Origin: Psychrobacillus vulpis
GTDB lineage: Bacteria > Bacillota > Bacilli > Bacillales_A > Planococcaceae
NCBI RefSeq assembly: GCF_006861825.1
Contig: NZ_VDGI01000005.1
Coordinates: 107,612-171,611, forward strand
Direction: 5' to 3'
DNA length: 64,000 bases
Shown here: in pieces, positions 25,762 to 35,566 of the stretch
How the letters are laid out: every line of letters starts with the position of its first letter
How positions within the stretch are numbered: position 1 is the first letter of the stretch
The notes under the pieces: generated by a model
What the model saw: only the letters and a program-made list of their open reading frames with translations
What the model was told of the DNA's origin: nothing
Databases searched by the model: none
Translations under genes and position numbers: made by a program

Positions 25762-26877
25762 ATGATAAAAGAATTTAAGATTGCAGTCATAGCAGGAGAC
25801 GGAATTGGTGTTGAAGTGATGGAAGAGGCTTTACATGTATTGAATGTATTGCAAGATTATGAAAAAGACTTAGTACTTCATATGGAAAAATTACCATGGG
25901 GCTCTGATTACTATTTAGAAAATGGAAGCATGATGCCTGATGACGGATTAGACATTCTAAAGAAATTCGATGCAATTTTGTTTGGAGCAATTGGAGATGC
26001 CCGCGTTCCAGATGATGTTACTATTTGGGAGCTCATTATGCCGATACGGAAACAATTTCAACAATACGTCAATTTTCGACCAGTAAAGTCACTGGAAGGT
26101 ATTAAATCCCCACTTAGTAACGTTGATAATATCGATTTTGTCATTTTTCGTGAAAACGCGGAAGGGGAATATTCCAATAGTGGGGGCCGAATGTTCGATT
26201 CCCAATCTTCAGAACTGGCCATCCAAAACACTATTATGACCCGTAAAGGGATTGAAAGAATTACAAAAGCTGCAAGTGATTATGCAGTAAAGAATGGTAA
26301 GAAAAAAGTGACGAGTGCAACAAAGTCAAATGCTGTTATTCATGCGATGAAGTTATGGGACGAGTGTGTAAAGCAAACAGTATTAATAGATTTTCCAGAG
26401 TTACAGCTTGAATCAGTATATATTGATGCTCTCGTTGCCTATCTTGTTCAACGACCACACACATTTGAAGTAGTTGTTGCATCTAATCTGTTTGGGGATA
26501 TTTTATCAGATCTTGGTTCGGCAATTGTTGGAGGGCTTGGTCTTTCTCCATCAGCCAATATAAATCCGGAAAAAAAGTTTCCTTCCATGTTTGAACCAGT
26601 TCATGGGTCTGCTCCAGATATAGCTGGAAAAGGGATAGCAAATCCAATCGCACAAGTGTGGTCAGCGGCTTTAATGTTGGATCATTTAGGGAGGAAGGAT
26701 CTTTCAACGAAAATCATTAAAGCTATTGAAGAGGTACTTAGCGAAGGAAAAGTAAAAACGGCCGACATTGGTGGTAATGCCACTACCAAACAGATGGGCG
26801 CGGTAATTGTCGAAAAAATAAAAGACCAGTATATTAATGAGAAAATGGAGACTCCACTATATGGAATTAAACAATAA
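25762..26877 (+). CDS. Tartrate/D-malate dehydrogenase-like beta-decarboxylating dehydrogenase
   Basis: A 371-residue member of the isopropylmalate/isocitrate dehydrogenase family. AGDGIGVEVM is the N-terminal motif, RENAEGEYSNSGGRMF and TSATKSNAV contain catalytic Tyr and Lys, and NLFGDILSDLGSAIVGGLG plus EPVHGSAPDIAG form the metal and NAD sites. The wording around FDAILFGAIGD, VPDDVTIW and YVNFRPVK is that of tartrate/D-malate dehydrogenases rather than LeuB, and no leu genes are nearby. It would oxidise and decarboxylate a 2-hydroxy acid. It starts one base after the M20 stop. Confidence 0.85.
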   Translation: MIKEFKIAVIAGDGIGVEVMEEALHVLNVLQDYEKDLVLHMEKLPWGSDYYLENGSMMPDDGLDILKKFDAILFGAIGDARVPDDVTIWELIMPIRKQFQQYVNFRPVKSLEGIKSPLSNVDNIDFVIFRENAEGEYSNSGGRMFDSQSSELAIQNTIMTRKGIERITKAASDYAVKNGKKKVTSATKSNAVIHAMKLWDECVKQTVLIDFPELQLESVYIDALVAYLVQRPHTFEVVVASNLFGDILSDLGSAIVGGLGLSPSANINPEKKFPSMFEPVHGSAPDIAGKGIANPIAQVWSAALMLDHLGRKDLSTKIIKAIEEVLSEGKVKTADIGGNATTKQMGAVIVEKIKDQYINEKMETPLYGIKQ

Positions 26878-27601
26878 AGTCATTATCGTTACAGGTGCTG
26901 GTGGTGGGATGGGTCAAGTAATAGTTTCCCAGCTTGTAGAGCAGGGGGCCGTTGTTATTGGTATCGACCTTTCCATGGATTTAATGCCGACATATGATAG
27001 ATTCATTGCAAAAGAAGCTAGTGTCTTAGATGAAAATAAAATCTCCGAGATTTTCTCGGATGTCCATCATGAATTCGGAAAAATTGATGGGCTTGTCAAT
27101 GCAATAGGCATTGCCCAGTCTGCAACTCCTATAGAAGATGTAACGCTGGAACAGTGGAACAGGCTAATTAATATTAATGCAACGAGTTTATTTATCACAT
27201 GTAAAGAAGCAGTGAAATACATGAAACCCAAACGTAAAGGTTCCATTGTAACGATTGCTTCGATTTCGGCAGTTAGACCTAGGCCTGGACTACAATCGTA
27301 TATCGCATCTAAAGGGGCAGCAGAAAGTTTTTCAAGAGCAATGGCTATCGAATTAGCGAGCCACTCGATACGAGTGAACACTATTCACCCTGGCCCTGCA
27401 GACACAGGTATGTTAGGTCAATTCGCTGCGAAAGACGCAGATGTTGGTGCAATGAAAGAAGAAATATTTAGACAAAGTGTCCCGTTAGGTGAGTTAATCC
27501 AACCGGAAGATATCGCATATGCGGTCGTTTATTTACTTTCGGATCGTGCAAAAATCGTGACTGGCGCTACATTACATGTAGATGGTGGAAGAGGACTGTA
27601 A
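26861..27601 (+). CDS. SDR-family oxidoreductase
   Basis: A 246-residue short-chain dehydrogenase: TGAGGGMG near residue 12, Asp after beta-2 (VIGIDLS), a catalytic Ser in TIASISAV and Tyr-x3-Lys in LQSYIASKGA, ending ATLHVDGGRGL. The normal NNAG is NAIG here. ATG 26861 (MELNNKVIIVTG) has GGAG 10 nt upstream and overlaps the previous gene by 17 nt; an extension to 26837 would add a non-homologous leader. It probably works on a hydroxy or keto intermediate of the same pathway as its neighbours. Confidence 0.88.
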   Translation: MELNNKVIIVTGAGGGMGQVIVSQLVEQGAVVIGIDLSMDLMPTYDRFIAKEASVLDENKISEIFSDVHHEFGKIDGLVNAIGIAQSATPIEDVTLEQWNRLININATSLFITCKEAVKYMKPKRKGSIVTIASISAVRPRPGLQSYIASKGAAESFSRAMAIELASHSIRVNTIHPGPADTGMLGQFAAKDADVGAMKEEIFRQSVPLGELIQPEDIAYAVVYLLSDRAKIVTGATLHVDGGRGL

Positions 27602-27613
27602 TTATGAAAGGCT

Positions 27614-29068
27614 GTGAGTGAATTGAAGCAAATTCCAATGCTTATTAATGGAGAGTGGGTTGGAAACGAGACGAATGAGTGGCTGCCGGTTTTTAACCCA
27701 TCAAACGGACAACAAATTGCAGAAATCGTAAGAGGAAATAAAGAACATGTAAATGCAGCCGTAGCAGCCGCACAAGTCGCGTATGAACGCGATGAATGGA
27801 AAAAAGTAAAGCCTTTTGAGCGAGGCCAGTTACTTATAAATCTTGCAAATCACATAAGAGAAAACGCAGAACAATGGAGCAAATTAGAATGTGAGGATGT
27901 TGGTAAGCCTATTTCACAAGCTCGGGCAGACGTTGAAGCCGCTGCGAGATACTTTGAATTTTATGGTGGAGCCGCGGATAAAGTAATGGGGGATACTATT
28001 CCAATTGAAGAAGGAATATTAAACGCTACTGTCCTTGAACCGCTAGGGGTAACAGTACATATTATTCCTTGGAATTATCCACTCCAAATAATATCTAGAA
28101 GCGTAGCTGCAGCTATTGCAACTGGGAATGCCGTCATTGTTAAAAGTGCTGAAGACACACCGTTGACAGCACACGCGCTTTCAGAATGGTTTGCTGCAAG
28201 TAATTTGCCGAAAGGAATATTCCAGCATGTAACAGGTATTGGTCCTGATGTCGGAGGTCCTTTAGCTAGTCACCCAAACATTCAACACGTAACCTTTACT
28301 GGATCATTAAAAACAGGGGTTTCTGTAATGAAAGCGGCAGCGGAAAATGTTGTTCCTGTTACCCTCGAGCTTGGTGGAAAGTCTCCTAATATCGTATTTG
28401 CTGATGCAAATGAAGAACGTGCATTAGAGGGAGTAGTTAGAGCTATTATCCAAAACGCGGGGCAAACGTGTTCAGCTGGATCGAGGCTACTTATTGAAGA
28501 AGGGTATAAAGAAGAATTTTTAAGCAAACTGACAACCAAATTTAACGAACTGACAATTGGTCCTGGATCGGAAGATTACGACATCGGACCGATTTTAAAT
28601 AAAAGACAATACGATCAAATCATGAAAAAGATCGAAGTAGCCAAATCCGATGGGAAAATCATCTCTGGAGGAGAAGCGATAACGATAGATGGATATGAAG
28701 GTGGATTTTATATTCAGCCGACGATTATAGATGGTCTAGAACATGGTCATTCATTAGCGCAAGAAGAAATATTCGGCCCTGTATTAACCGTTTTTCCATT
28801 TAAAGACGTAGAAGAAGCAATTCGACTTGCTAATAGTACTGATTATGGACTCGTCGCTGGAATTTGGACGCAAAATATAGATGTAGCCCATTATGCTGCT
28901 TCTAAAGTAAAGTCTGGACAAGTATTTATTAACAATTATGGAGCGGCTGGTGGCATTCAAATGCCATTTGGTGGATATAAGAAAAGCGGGATTGGTAGAG
29001 AAAAAGGTTTTGTTGCTTTAAGAAACTACACACAGATTAAGAATATAGCAGTAAAGTTTAGTATTTGA
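27614..29068 (+). CDS. NAD(P)-dependent aldehyde dehydrogenase
   Basis: This enzyme has 484 residues, with the catalytic Cys in NAGQTCSAGSR, the general-base Glu in LELGGKSPNIVF and the cofactor contacts NYPLQ and FTGS.KTG. The pattern is close to betaine-aldehyde and other omega-substituted aldehyde dehydrogenases that convert an aldehyde to a free acid. GTG start at 27614, with a modest AAAGG upstream. It lies mid-operon between the SDR and the importer genes; a likely job is oxidation of a semialdehyde released from the imported substrate, but this is inference. Confidence 0.92.
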   Translation: MSELKQIPMLINGEWVGNETNEWLPVFNPSNGQQIAEIVRGNKEHVNAAVAAAQVAYERDEWKKVKPFERGQLLINLANHIRENAEQWSKLECEDVGKPISQARADVEAAARYFEFYGGAADKVMGDTIPIEEGILNATVLEPLGVTVHIIPWNYPLQIISRSVAAAIATGNAVIVKSAEDTPLTAHALSEWFAASNLPKGIFQHVTGIGPDVGGPLASHPNIQHVTFTGSLKTGVSVMKAAAENVVPVTLELGGKSPNIVFADANEERALEGVVRAIIQNAGQTCSAGSRLLIEEGYKEEFLSKLTTKFNELTIGPGSEDYDIGPILNKRQYDQIMKKIEVAKSDGKIISGGEAITIDGYEGGFYIQPTIIDGLEHGHSLAQEEIFGPVLTVFPFKDVEEAIRLANSTDYGLVAGIWTQNIDVAHYAASKVKSGQVFINNYGAAGGIQMPFGGYKKSGIGREKGFVALRNYTQIKNIAVKFSI

Positions 29069-29088
29069 ATTTGAAAAGAGGTGAACTC

Positions 29089-30117
29089 ATGCATAGCCCA
29101 CAAGTAAAACTAGAATCCTCTGCAAACCTTCAGGAAAATATGTTATTAGAGGTTAATGGCTTAAAAACGTATTTTCAGATGGAAAAAGGGAAAGTGGCTA
29201 AAGCAGTTGATAATGTGAGTTTTTCTATTAATAAAGGAGAAACGGTTGCGTTAGTAGGAGAATCCGGCAGTGGAAAGAGCATAACTTCCCTATCTATTAT
29301 GAGACTCATTCCAAAACCTCCAGGTGAAATTGTAGAAGGATCCATTTTTCTGGAGGGAAAGGAATTACTTACTCTACCAGAGGATGAAATGGCAAATGTC
29401 CGTGGGAATGATATCGGAATGATCTTTCAAGAGCCGATGACTTCTTTAGATCCAGTCTTTACAATTGGCAATCAAATCGTGGAATCGTTAATGAGACATC
29501 AAAAAATAAAGAAAAGTGAAGCTTATGAGAAAGCGATTGAATTACTAAAGATTGTTGGCTTTTCTAGAGCGGAAGTAATTATTAACGAATACCCTCATCA
29601 ATTATCTGGGGGGATGAGACAAAGGGTGATGATTGCTATTGCAATGTCCAACAATCCTAAACTACTTATTGCAGACGAACCAACTACTGCATTAGATGTT
29701 ACCGTTCAAGCTCAAATACTAAACTTAATGATGGATATGAAGAAAAAGTATGGATCATCTATACTACTTATCACACATGATATGGGAGTTGTAGCGGAGG
29801 TAGCAGATCGAGTGCTTGTTATGTATGCAGGACAAATTGTGGAAGAGGCTCTCGTGAAAGACCTTTTCTTGAAAACGAAGCATCCTTACACGAAAGCATT
29901 ATTAAAAACGATTCCTAATATAGAGGTTGAATTACATCGTTTAGATTCGATACCTGGTACTGTACCGCCAGCGCATCTATTCCCTAAAGGCTGTAGATTT
30001 GCTGAACGATGTACGTACGCGATGGCAAAATGCCATGAAGAAGATCCTAGTCTCATAGAGAATTCTCCGGACCATAAAGTTAGATGCCATCTCTATGAAA
30101 GAGAGGGAGGTATGTAG
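29089..30117 (+). CDS. Oligopeptide/dipeptide ABC importer ATPase, OppD/DppD type
   Basis: A 342-residue ATPase with Walker A GESGSGKS, signature LSGGMRQRVMIA, Walker B LLIADEPTTALD and the family tail with a Cys-rich motif (FPKGCRFAERCTYAMAKC) that in OppD/DppD proteins binds an Fe-S cluster or metal. ATG 29089 is chosen for the preceding AAAGAGGTG. It pairs with the next ATPase to power import through the two permeases downstream. The importer is split by the aminopeptidase gene at 31212-32192. Confidence 0.93.
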   Translation: MHSPQVKLESSANLQENMLLEVNGLKTYFQMEKGKVAKAVDNVSFSINKGETVALVGESGSGKSITSLSIMRLIPKPPGEIVEGSIFLEGKELLTLPEDEMANVRGNDIGMIFQEPMTSLDPVFTIGNQIVESLMRHQKIKKSEAYEKAIELLKIVGFSRAEVIINEYPHQLSGGMRQRVMIAIAMSNNPKLLIADEPTTALDVTVQAQILNLMMDMKKKYGSSILLITHDMGVVAEVADRVLVMYAGQIVEEALVKDLFLKTKHPYTKALLKTIPNIEVELHRLDSIPGTVPPAHLFPKGCRFAERCTYAMAKCHEEDPSLIENSPDHKVRCHLYEREGGM

Positions 30118-30118
30118 A

Positions 30119-31150
30119 GTGATCGAAAGAGAGAAGTTACTTACAATAAATCATCTGAAAAAATATTTTCCGATTAAAGGCGCTCTTTTTAAAGGGAATG
30201 CTGGCCAAGTAAAAGCAGTTGATGATGTAAGTTTTGAGATTTATAAAGGGGAGACACTTGGAATCGTAGGAGAATCTGGTTCAGGAAAATCGACTTTAGG
30301 GAGAACAATCCTTCGATTGATGGAACCTACCGATGGTGAAATTATTTTTGAAGGAACTAATCTGGAAAAACTACGAACTAGACAATTAGTAGAGCAAAGA
30401 AAACAAATGCAAATGATATTCCAAGATCCATTTGCTTCCTTAAATCCAAGAATGCGTGTTGGACAAATTGTTGGGGAGCCTTTGGCTGTACAGAAGATGC
30501 TTACGAAAGCAGAACGTGCTGAAAAAGTAATGGATTTAATTAAAAAAGTAGGTTTGACAAAAGAAGCACTTACAAAGTTTCCGCATGAGTTTTCTGGTGG
30601 TCAGAGACAACGTATAGGTATTGCTAGAGCTCTTTCCATGAATCCAAAATTTATTATTGCCGATGAACCAGTTTCAGCTCTCGATGTTTCAGTTCAATCG
30701 CAAGTTTTAAATTTGATGATGGACCTTCAAGATGAATTTACTTTAACTTATTTATTTATCTCCCATGATTTAAGTGTTGTGAAGCACATTAGTGATCGTG
30801 TAGGTGTGATGTATTTGGGAAGAATTGTTGAAATTGGGGATAAAAAAGATATCTATAGCAATCCTCTCCACCCATATACTCAAGCGTTATTATCAGCAAT
30901 TCCTGTCGTAAACTTTGAGAATGAGAGAGAAAGAATTCAGTTAAAAGGGGAGCAGCCTAATCCATCAGATCCACCAGCAGGTTGCGCATTTCATACAAGA
31001 TGTCCACTTGCTTTCGAACGTTGTAAACTGGAACGTCCGAACCTTATGAAGCAATCAAGTGGGCAGTTAGTCGCTTGTCACTTGTATGAAGACGGAACGC
31101 ATAATACTAAGGATACGAGTGAGGATAAAATTCTTGTTCTCCAACATTAA
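30119..31150 (+). CDS. Oligopeptide/dipeptide ABC importer ATPase, OppF/DppF type
   Basis: This second ATPase of 343 residues shows Walker A GESGSGKST, signature FSGGQRQRIGIARAL, Walker B FIIADEPVSALD and the same C-terminal cysteine motif (GCAFHTRCPLAFERC). The start is GTG 30119, right after the previous stop, with GGGAGG upstream inside the end of the preceding gene. Together with the OppD-type partner it forms the heterodimer typical of peptide importers. A ~50-residue tail after the cysteine motif is charged and unremarkable. Confidence 0.93.
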   Translation: MIEREKLLTINHLKKYFPIKGALFKGNAGQVKAVDDVSFEIYKGETLGIVGESGSGKSTLGRTILRLMEPTDGEIIFEGTNLEKLRTRQLVEQRKQMQMIFQDPFASLNPRMRVGQIVGEPLAVQKMLTKAERAEKVMDLIKKVGLTKEALTKFPHEFSGGQRQRIGIARALSMNPKFIIADEPVSALDVSVQSQVLNLMMDLQDEFTLTYLFISHDLSVVKHISDRVGVMYLGRIVEIGDKKDIYSNPLHPYTQALLSAIPVVNFENERERIQLKGEQPNPSDPPAGCAFHTRCPLAFERCKLERPNLMKQSSGQLVACHLYEDGTHNTKDTSEDKILVLQH

Positions 31151-31211
31151 AGGATAGAATTATACCTTTAACTGCTTGAATATTCATAAAATATATAAAG
31201 TAGGTGTGAAT

Positions 31212-32192
31212 ATGAGTTATGGCAATATTACAGACGTTCCGGGGATAAAGGTAGGTAACATAGAAAACATAGAGGCACTGACAGGCTGCACGATTATCGT
31301 TGTTGAAGATGGAGCTGTTTGCGGTGTAGATGTTCGTGGATCTGCCCCAGGTACGCGGGAAACGGATTTATTGGACCCTATAAATCTAATAGAAGAAGTA
31401 CATGCAGTTTCATTGTCAGGGGGAAGTGCTTTTGGCTTAGACGCTGCCTCAGGTGTTATGCAATATCTAGAGGAGAAAGGAATTGGCTTGGATGTTGGAG
31501 TAGCTAAAGTACCCATTGTTCCAAGTGCCGTATTATTTGATCTTCCTATTGGAAATCCAGCTATTCGCCCTGATAAGCAGATGGGATATGAAGCGGCTCA
31601 GAAAGCAGATGTAGGTTCTTTTCCTTTTGGGAATGTAGGTGCTGGATGTGGTGCAACAGTAGGTAAAATAACAGGTCCCGAAAATTGTATGAAAGGCGGA
31701 TTAGGCAGTGCATCTATAAAATTTGAAAGTGGTTTAGTTGTTGGAGCGATAGTCGCAGTAAACGCTGTTGGTGATATCAGAGATCCGGAAACGAGAGAAA
31801 TACTTGCAGGTCCAATTGACCCTAAAACGGATAAAATCATTGATAGTATCCATTATTTACAAGAAAAAATATTTGCAAATGAAGTTCTACCAGGTACAAA
31901 TACGACAATCGGATTAGTTGCAGTAAATGCAAAGTTGACGAAGGCGGAGGCAAAAAAGGTTGCACAAATTACTCAAAACGCATTGGCTAGAACAATATTC
32001 CCTGTGCATACGATGATGGATGGCGACACTGTTTTTGTTCTAGCTACTGGAGGAGAAGTATATCCAGTAGATTTCATTGGAAATATGACAGCTAAAGTGA
32101 TGGAAGAAGCAATTATTGCTGCTATAAAGGCTGCAGATAAAGTGGACGGTGTACCAAGCTACAAGAGTCGAACGCATGGAGTAATATCATAA
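31212..32192 (+). CDS. P1/S58-family Ntn aminopeptidase (DmpA/BapA/NylC-like)
   Basis: A 326-residue member of the family that includes the D-aminopeptidase DmpA, beta-peptidyl aminopeptidase BapA and the nylon-oligomer hydrolase NylC. These proenzymes cut themselves to expose an N-terminal Ser or Thr nucleophile. The motifs ITDVPGIKVGN, RGSAPGTRETDLL, SLSGGSAFGLDAA and FGNVGAGCGATVGK are present, and GTNTTIGLVAVNAKL offers Asn230/Thr231 as the cleavage pair, as in NylC. ATG 31212 is preceded by TAGGTG. Its place between importer genes suggests it attacks the imported substrate. Confidence 0.88.
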   Translation: MSYGNITDVPGIKVGNIENIEALTGCTIIVVEDGAVCGVDVRGSAPGTRETDLLDPINLIEEVHAVSLSGGSAFGLDAASGVMQYLEEKGIGLDVGVAKVPIVPSAVLFDLPIGNPAIRPDKQMGYEAAQKADVGSFPFGNVGAGCGATVGKITGPENCMKGGLGSASIKFESGLVVGAIVAVNAVGDIRDPETREILAGPIDPKTDKIIDSIHYLQEKIFANEVLPGTNTTIGLVAVNAKLTKAEAKKVAQITQNALARTIFPVHTMMDGDTVFVLATGGEVYPVDFIGNMTAKVMEEAIIAAIKAADKVDGVPSYKSRTHGVIS

Positions 32193-32214
32193 ACCGAAAA
32201 AGGGGGATATTAAG

Positions 32215-33741
32215 ATGAGGGAAAACAAAAAGTGGTTAATGCTTGTCCTAATGATGTTTTGTGTTTTGATGATTAGCGCATGTTCTAGTGAAGGTGGAAA
32301 TGTTGACGGAGAAAAAGCTCAAGAGATTAAAGTGAGAATAAATGATGACCCAGATTTTCTCGATCCGCATTTAGCTACTGCATCTATTTCCTACCAAATG
32401 ATATTAAATATGTTTGAAGGATTATTTGCTCCAGAAACAGACGGTTCACTAAGTCCAGCAATAGCGGAGAGTTATGAACTATCTGAGGATGGACTTACTT
32501 ACACTTTCAACATTAGAGACAATGTAAAGTTTCATAATGGAAACACAGTTAAAGTGGAGGATATAACGTATACATTTGACCGATTGATGGGCACCAAAAA
32601 TGGCGATCCTCTTTCATCTAATTTTAACAATGTAGCGTCCATAGAAGCTCCAGATACTGATACATTTGTGATCAAGCTGAAAGAGCCGAATTCAAACTTT
32701 CTATACTCTCTAACAGCATTACAGTCTGCTATTATCCCTGCAAGCAATGAGGGTAAACATAATGATAATCCAATTGGAACTGGTCCATTCAAATTTGTTA
32801 AATATAGCCCAGGAGCCAATCTAGAACTAGCAAAGCATGAGGATTATTGGGACGAAAAGCTACCTTATTTAGATAAAGTAACATTTGTATTTCAATCAGA
32901 TGATCAATCTGCATTAATGGCACTGAAAGCTAAAGAGGTAGATTTGACTGGAGTACCAGCCAATCGATTAGCAGAAGTAGAAAATGATTTTAATATTCGC
33001 AAACAAAATAACAATTCAACTTTAGTCGTTACTTTCAATCAAGAGAGAGAGCCGTTCAAAGATGTAAGAGTACGCCAAGCTATTAACTATGCAATTAATA
33101 AAGGCGATATTATAGATGCTGTTTTCTCAGGATATGCTACACCGATCGGCTCAAATATGAGTCCAGCTATGGGAGACTATTATAAAGATGGATTACAGGA
33201 TGTATATGCTAGAAATATTGAAAAGGCAAAAGAGTTACTAGCAGAAGCTGGTTATCCGGATGGTTTTAGTACGAAAATATCTGTATCGTCTCATAATGAT
33301 ATGTATTCAAATATAGCTCAAGTTATAGTGGAAAACTTAAGAGAGATTGGAATTAAAGTGGAAATTGAAGTAGTTGAATGGGGAATTTGGTTAGAACGGA
33401 TTTACTTCGGAAGAGATTATGATATGACAACGATTGACTTGACTGGAAGACCTTCGGCATATGAGATTCTAAATGATTATATATCTACAAACGATAGTGA
33501 AAACTTCTTTAGATTCAAAAATGCTGAATTCGATAAGATAATGGCAGATGTATTAAAAGAGGCAGATAGAGATAAACAAATTCAGATGTATCAACGTGCT
33601 CAAGAAATATTAAATGAAGATTCTGCTTCCGTATACATCGCGGACTATCAAGTGCTTTGGGCCTCTGATAAAGAGATTGAAGGGCTAAAAAGTTATCCAT
33701 TCTGGTTCCATGACATGTCCGAAGTGAGATTTACTGAGTAG
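32215..33741 (+). CDS. Peptide ABC transporter substrate-binding lipoprotein (SBP family 5)
   Basis: A 508-residue extracellular lipoprotein with lipobox ISAC (Cys near residue 23). The family 5 signatures are clear: DPDFLDPHLATA near the start, SYELSEDGLTYTFNIRDNVK for the peptide-binding region, and VRQAINYAINKGDI. Such proteins capture oligopeptides, opines, nickel or other ligands and deliver them to DppB/DppC permeases. AAAGGGGG precedes the ATG. It is the last soluble component before the two permease genes; the ligand cannot be predicted by eye. Confidence 0.93.
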   Translation: MRENKKWLMLVLMMFCVLMISACSSEGGNVDGEKAQEIKVRINDDPDFLDPHLATASISYQMILNMFEGLFAPETDGSLSPAIAESYELSEDGLTYTFNIRDNVKFHNGNTVKVEDITYTFDRLMGTKNGDPLSSNFNNVASIEAPDTDTFVIKLKEPNSNFLYSLTALQSAIIPASNEGKHNDNPIGTGPFKFVKYSPGANLELAKHEDYWDEKLPYLDKVTFVFQSDDQSALMALKAKEVDLTGVPANRLAEVENDFNIRKQNNNSTLVVTFNQEREPFKDVRVRQAINYAINKGDIIDAVFSGYATPIGSNMSPAMGDYYKDGLQDVYARNIEKAKELLAEAGYPDGFSTKISVSSHNDMYSNIAQVIVENLREIGIKVEIEVVEWGIWLERIYFGRDYDMTTIDLTGRPSAYEILNDYISTNDSENFFRFKNAEFDKIMADVLKEADRDKQIQMYQRAQEILNEDSASVYIADYQVLWASDKEIEGLKSYPFWFHDMSEVRFTE

Positions 33742-33755
33742 AAGGGAAGAGAGAC

Positions 33756-34697
33756 ATGGCATACATCATTCGAAGAATCATTTTATTTGTTGTTACTATG
33801 GCAACTGTATCCCTTATCACTTTTTCTGTATTTCAAGTAATGCCTGGGGATCCAATACGTATTATGTTAGGAACGGAGGCAGATGAAACACAGGTTGAGA
33901 CATTAAAAAAACAGCTTGGATTAGATCAACCACTTCATATCCAGTATATGGATTGGGTAAAAGGATTAGTTACAGGAGATTTAGGAGACTCTATTCGTTT
34001 TTCAAGACCCGTAACAGAATTACTAGCGGATCGATTGCCTGTAACTATTTCTTTAGCTTTAATTACACTAATAATAGTCGTCATAGTTGCTATACCTCTG
34101 GGGATATTTGTAGCTAAAAGACAAAACAAATTAAGTGACGTTGTGTTCTCTTCCGTTACCCAATTAGGAATGGCAGTCCCTTCCTTTTGGCTAGGAATGT
34201 TATTAATTTTATATCTCGGAATGAACTTTAGTTTCTTCACTATTAGTGGGTATGTCCCTTGGACACAGAGTGTAGTTGGTGCATTAGGTGCACTATTATT
34301 ACCCGCGTTAACAATCGCCATTCCTCAAATAGCTGTTAAATTTCGTTATGTGAGAAACGCAATTTTAGAACAATTACGATTAGATTATGTGCGAACTATT
34401 AGAAGCAAAGGAATTACAGAAAAGTTCGTCATGTATAAACATGTGCTAAGAAACTCGATGATTCCTATTCTAACTGTCTTCGGTTTAATAACTGCTGAAG
34501 TTGTGGCAGGGACGATTATTGTAGAACAAGTATTTTCTTTACCGGGAATAGGGCAGTTATTAATTACTTCCATTAGTTATCGAGATTTTCCACTTGTTCA
34601 AGGGATAGTTATGTACATCACTTTTGTAGTTGTTTTTATTAACTTTATAGTTGATATTTTATATTCTGTTCTCGATCCACGCATACGTTTAAATTAA
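33756..34697 (+). CDS. Oligopeptide/dipeptide ABC importer permease, DppB type
   Basis: A 313-residue permease with six membrane segments and the classic opening IIRRIILFVVTMATVSLITF followed by VMPGDPIRIMLG. The EAA-like loop that contacts the ATPase is DYVRTIRSKGITEKFVMYKH. LPGIGQLLITSI marks the C-terminal part. It lies 14 nt after the binding protein and 12 nt before the partner permease, as in Dpp/Opp operons. Confidence 0.94.
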   Translation: MAYIIRRIILFVVTMATVSLITFSVFQVMPGDPIRIMLGTEADETQVETLKKQLGLDQPLHIQYMDWVKGLVTGDLGDSIRFSRPVTELLADRLPVTISLALITLIIVVIVAIPLGIFVAKRQNKLSDVVFSSVTQLGMAVPSFWLGMLLILYLGMNFSFFTISGYVPWTQSVVGALGALLLPALTIAIPQIAVKFRYVRNAILEQLRLDYVRTIRSKGITEKFVMYKHVLRNSMIPILTVFGLITAEVVAGTIIVEQVFSLPGIGQLLITSISYRDFPLVQGIVMYITFVVVFINFIVDILYSVLDPRIRLN

Positions 34698-34709
34698 GGA
34701 GGTCACCAA

Positions 34710-35534
34710 ATGAAAACACTTATGAGTCATGGGAAAAATATAAATTTAATCGTTGGCCTCCTCATTTTATCGGCTTTTTTACTACTAATGCTGTTGAGTT
34801 TTTTTTATACACCACATGATATTAATGCCATGAATGTAGCAAATAAGTTGCGTGGACCAAGTAGTGAGTACTGGTTTGGGACAGATGAATTTGGTCGAGA
34901 CATCTTTAGTAGGATTATGAAGGGAACTCAAACAGCTTTTTTTGTAGGGGCTTTAACAGTTAGTATTGGTGTTGTTTTTGGGACACTAATTGGTGGAATT
35001 GCTGGTTACGTTGGTGGCTGGGTAGATGAGGTTTTCATGAGAATTATGGATTCTTTCATGGCCTTTCCTGGTATCATTTTGGCGTTAATGTTGGTTGCCG
35101 TATTCGGTCCAGGGATAGTAAATACATCTATTGCACTTGGCTTAATGGCGATCCCAAGCATTGCTAGGATTGCTCGAAGCGGTTTTATTCAACACAAAGA
35201 ATTTGAATATGTCATGGCAGCAAAATTGATAGGGGTTAAACCTTTTAAAATTATGTTTAGACATATACTCCCTAATGTGTCGTCTCCTTTAATCGTAGCA
35301 GCATCCATCAGTTTTGCGGTGGCGATGTTGGCGGAGGCTGCACTTAGTTATTTAGGTTTAGGTGTTCAACCACCTGATCCAAGCTGGGGACGGATGTTAA
35401 AAGATTCTCAGGCATATTTAACAAGTTCACCATGGTACACCTATGCACCTGGCATCTCAATCACTTTAATGGTATTAGGTTTCTATATGTTGAGTAATGC
35501 AATTAGGGATATTATGGACCCTCGTTCAAACTAA
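34710..35534 (+). CDS. Oligopeptide/dipeptide ABC importer permease, DppC type
   Basis: This permease has 274 residues with six membrane helices, the DppC-type motif HWFGTDEFGRDIFSR variant (YWFGTDEFGRDIFSR) and the ATPase contact loop EFEYVMAAKLIGVKPFKIMF. The ending PPDPSWGRMLKDSQ and MLSNAIRDIMDPR is family-typical. An AAGGAGG site precedes the ATG. It closes the catabolic operon; a terminator shared with the convergent PucR gene follows at once. Confidence 0.94.
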   Translation: MKTLMSHGKNINLIVGLLILSAFLLLMLLSFFYTPHDINAMNVANKLRGPSSEYWFGTDEFGRDIFSRIMKGTQTAFFVGALTVSIGVVFGTLIGGIAGYVGGWVDEVFMRIMDSFMAFPGIILALMLVAVFGPGIVNTSIALGLMAIPSIARIARSGFIQHKEFEYVMAAKLIGVKPFKIMFRHILPNVSSPLIVAASISFAVAMLAEAALSYLGLGVQPPDPSWGRMLKDSQAYLTSSPWYTYAPGISITLMVLGFYMLSNAIRDIMDPRSN

Positions 35535-35566
35535 ACCGGTTTTCATTGAAGAGTAAAAACCGGTTT
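35533..35566. terminator. Bidirectional terminator between operon and pucR-family gene
   Basis: AAACCGGTTTT (35533-35543) and AAAACCGGTTT (35556-35566) form a perfect 11-bp stem with a 12-nt loop. It overlaps the stop codons of both convergent genes and has T runs in either direction. Confidence 0.85.

Noticed and set aside
25762..26877. Annotation as leuB (3-isopropylmalate dehydrogenase)
   Set aside because: Active-site surroundings match tartrate/D-malate dehydrogenases and no other leucine genes are nearby.
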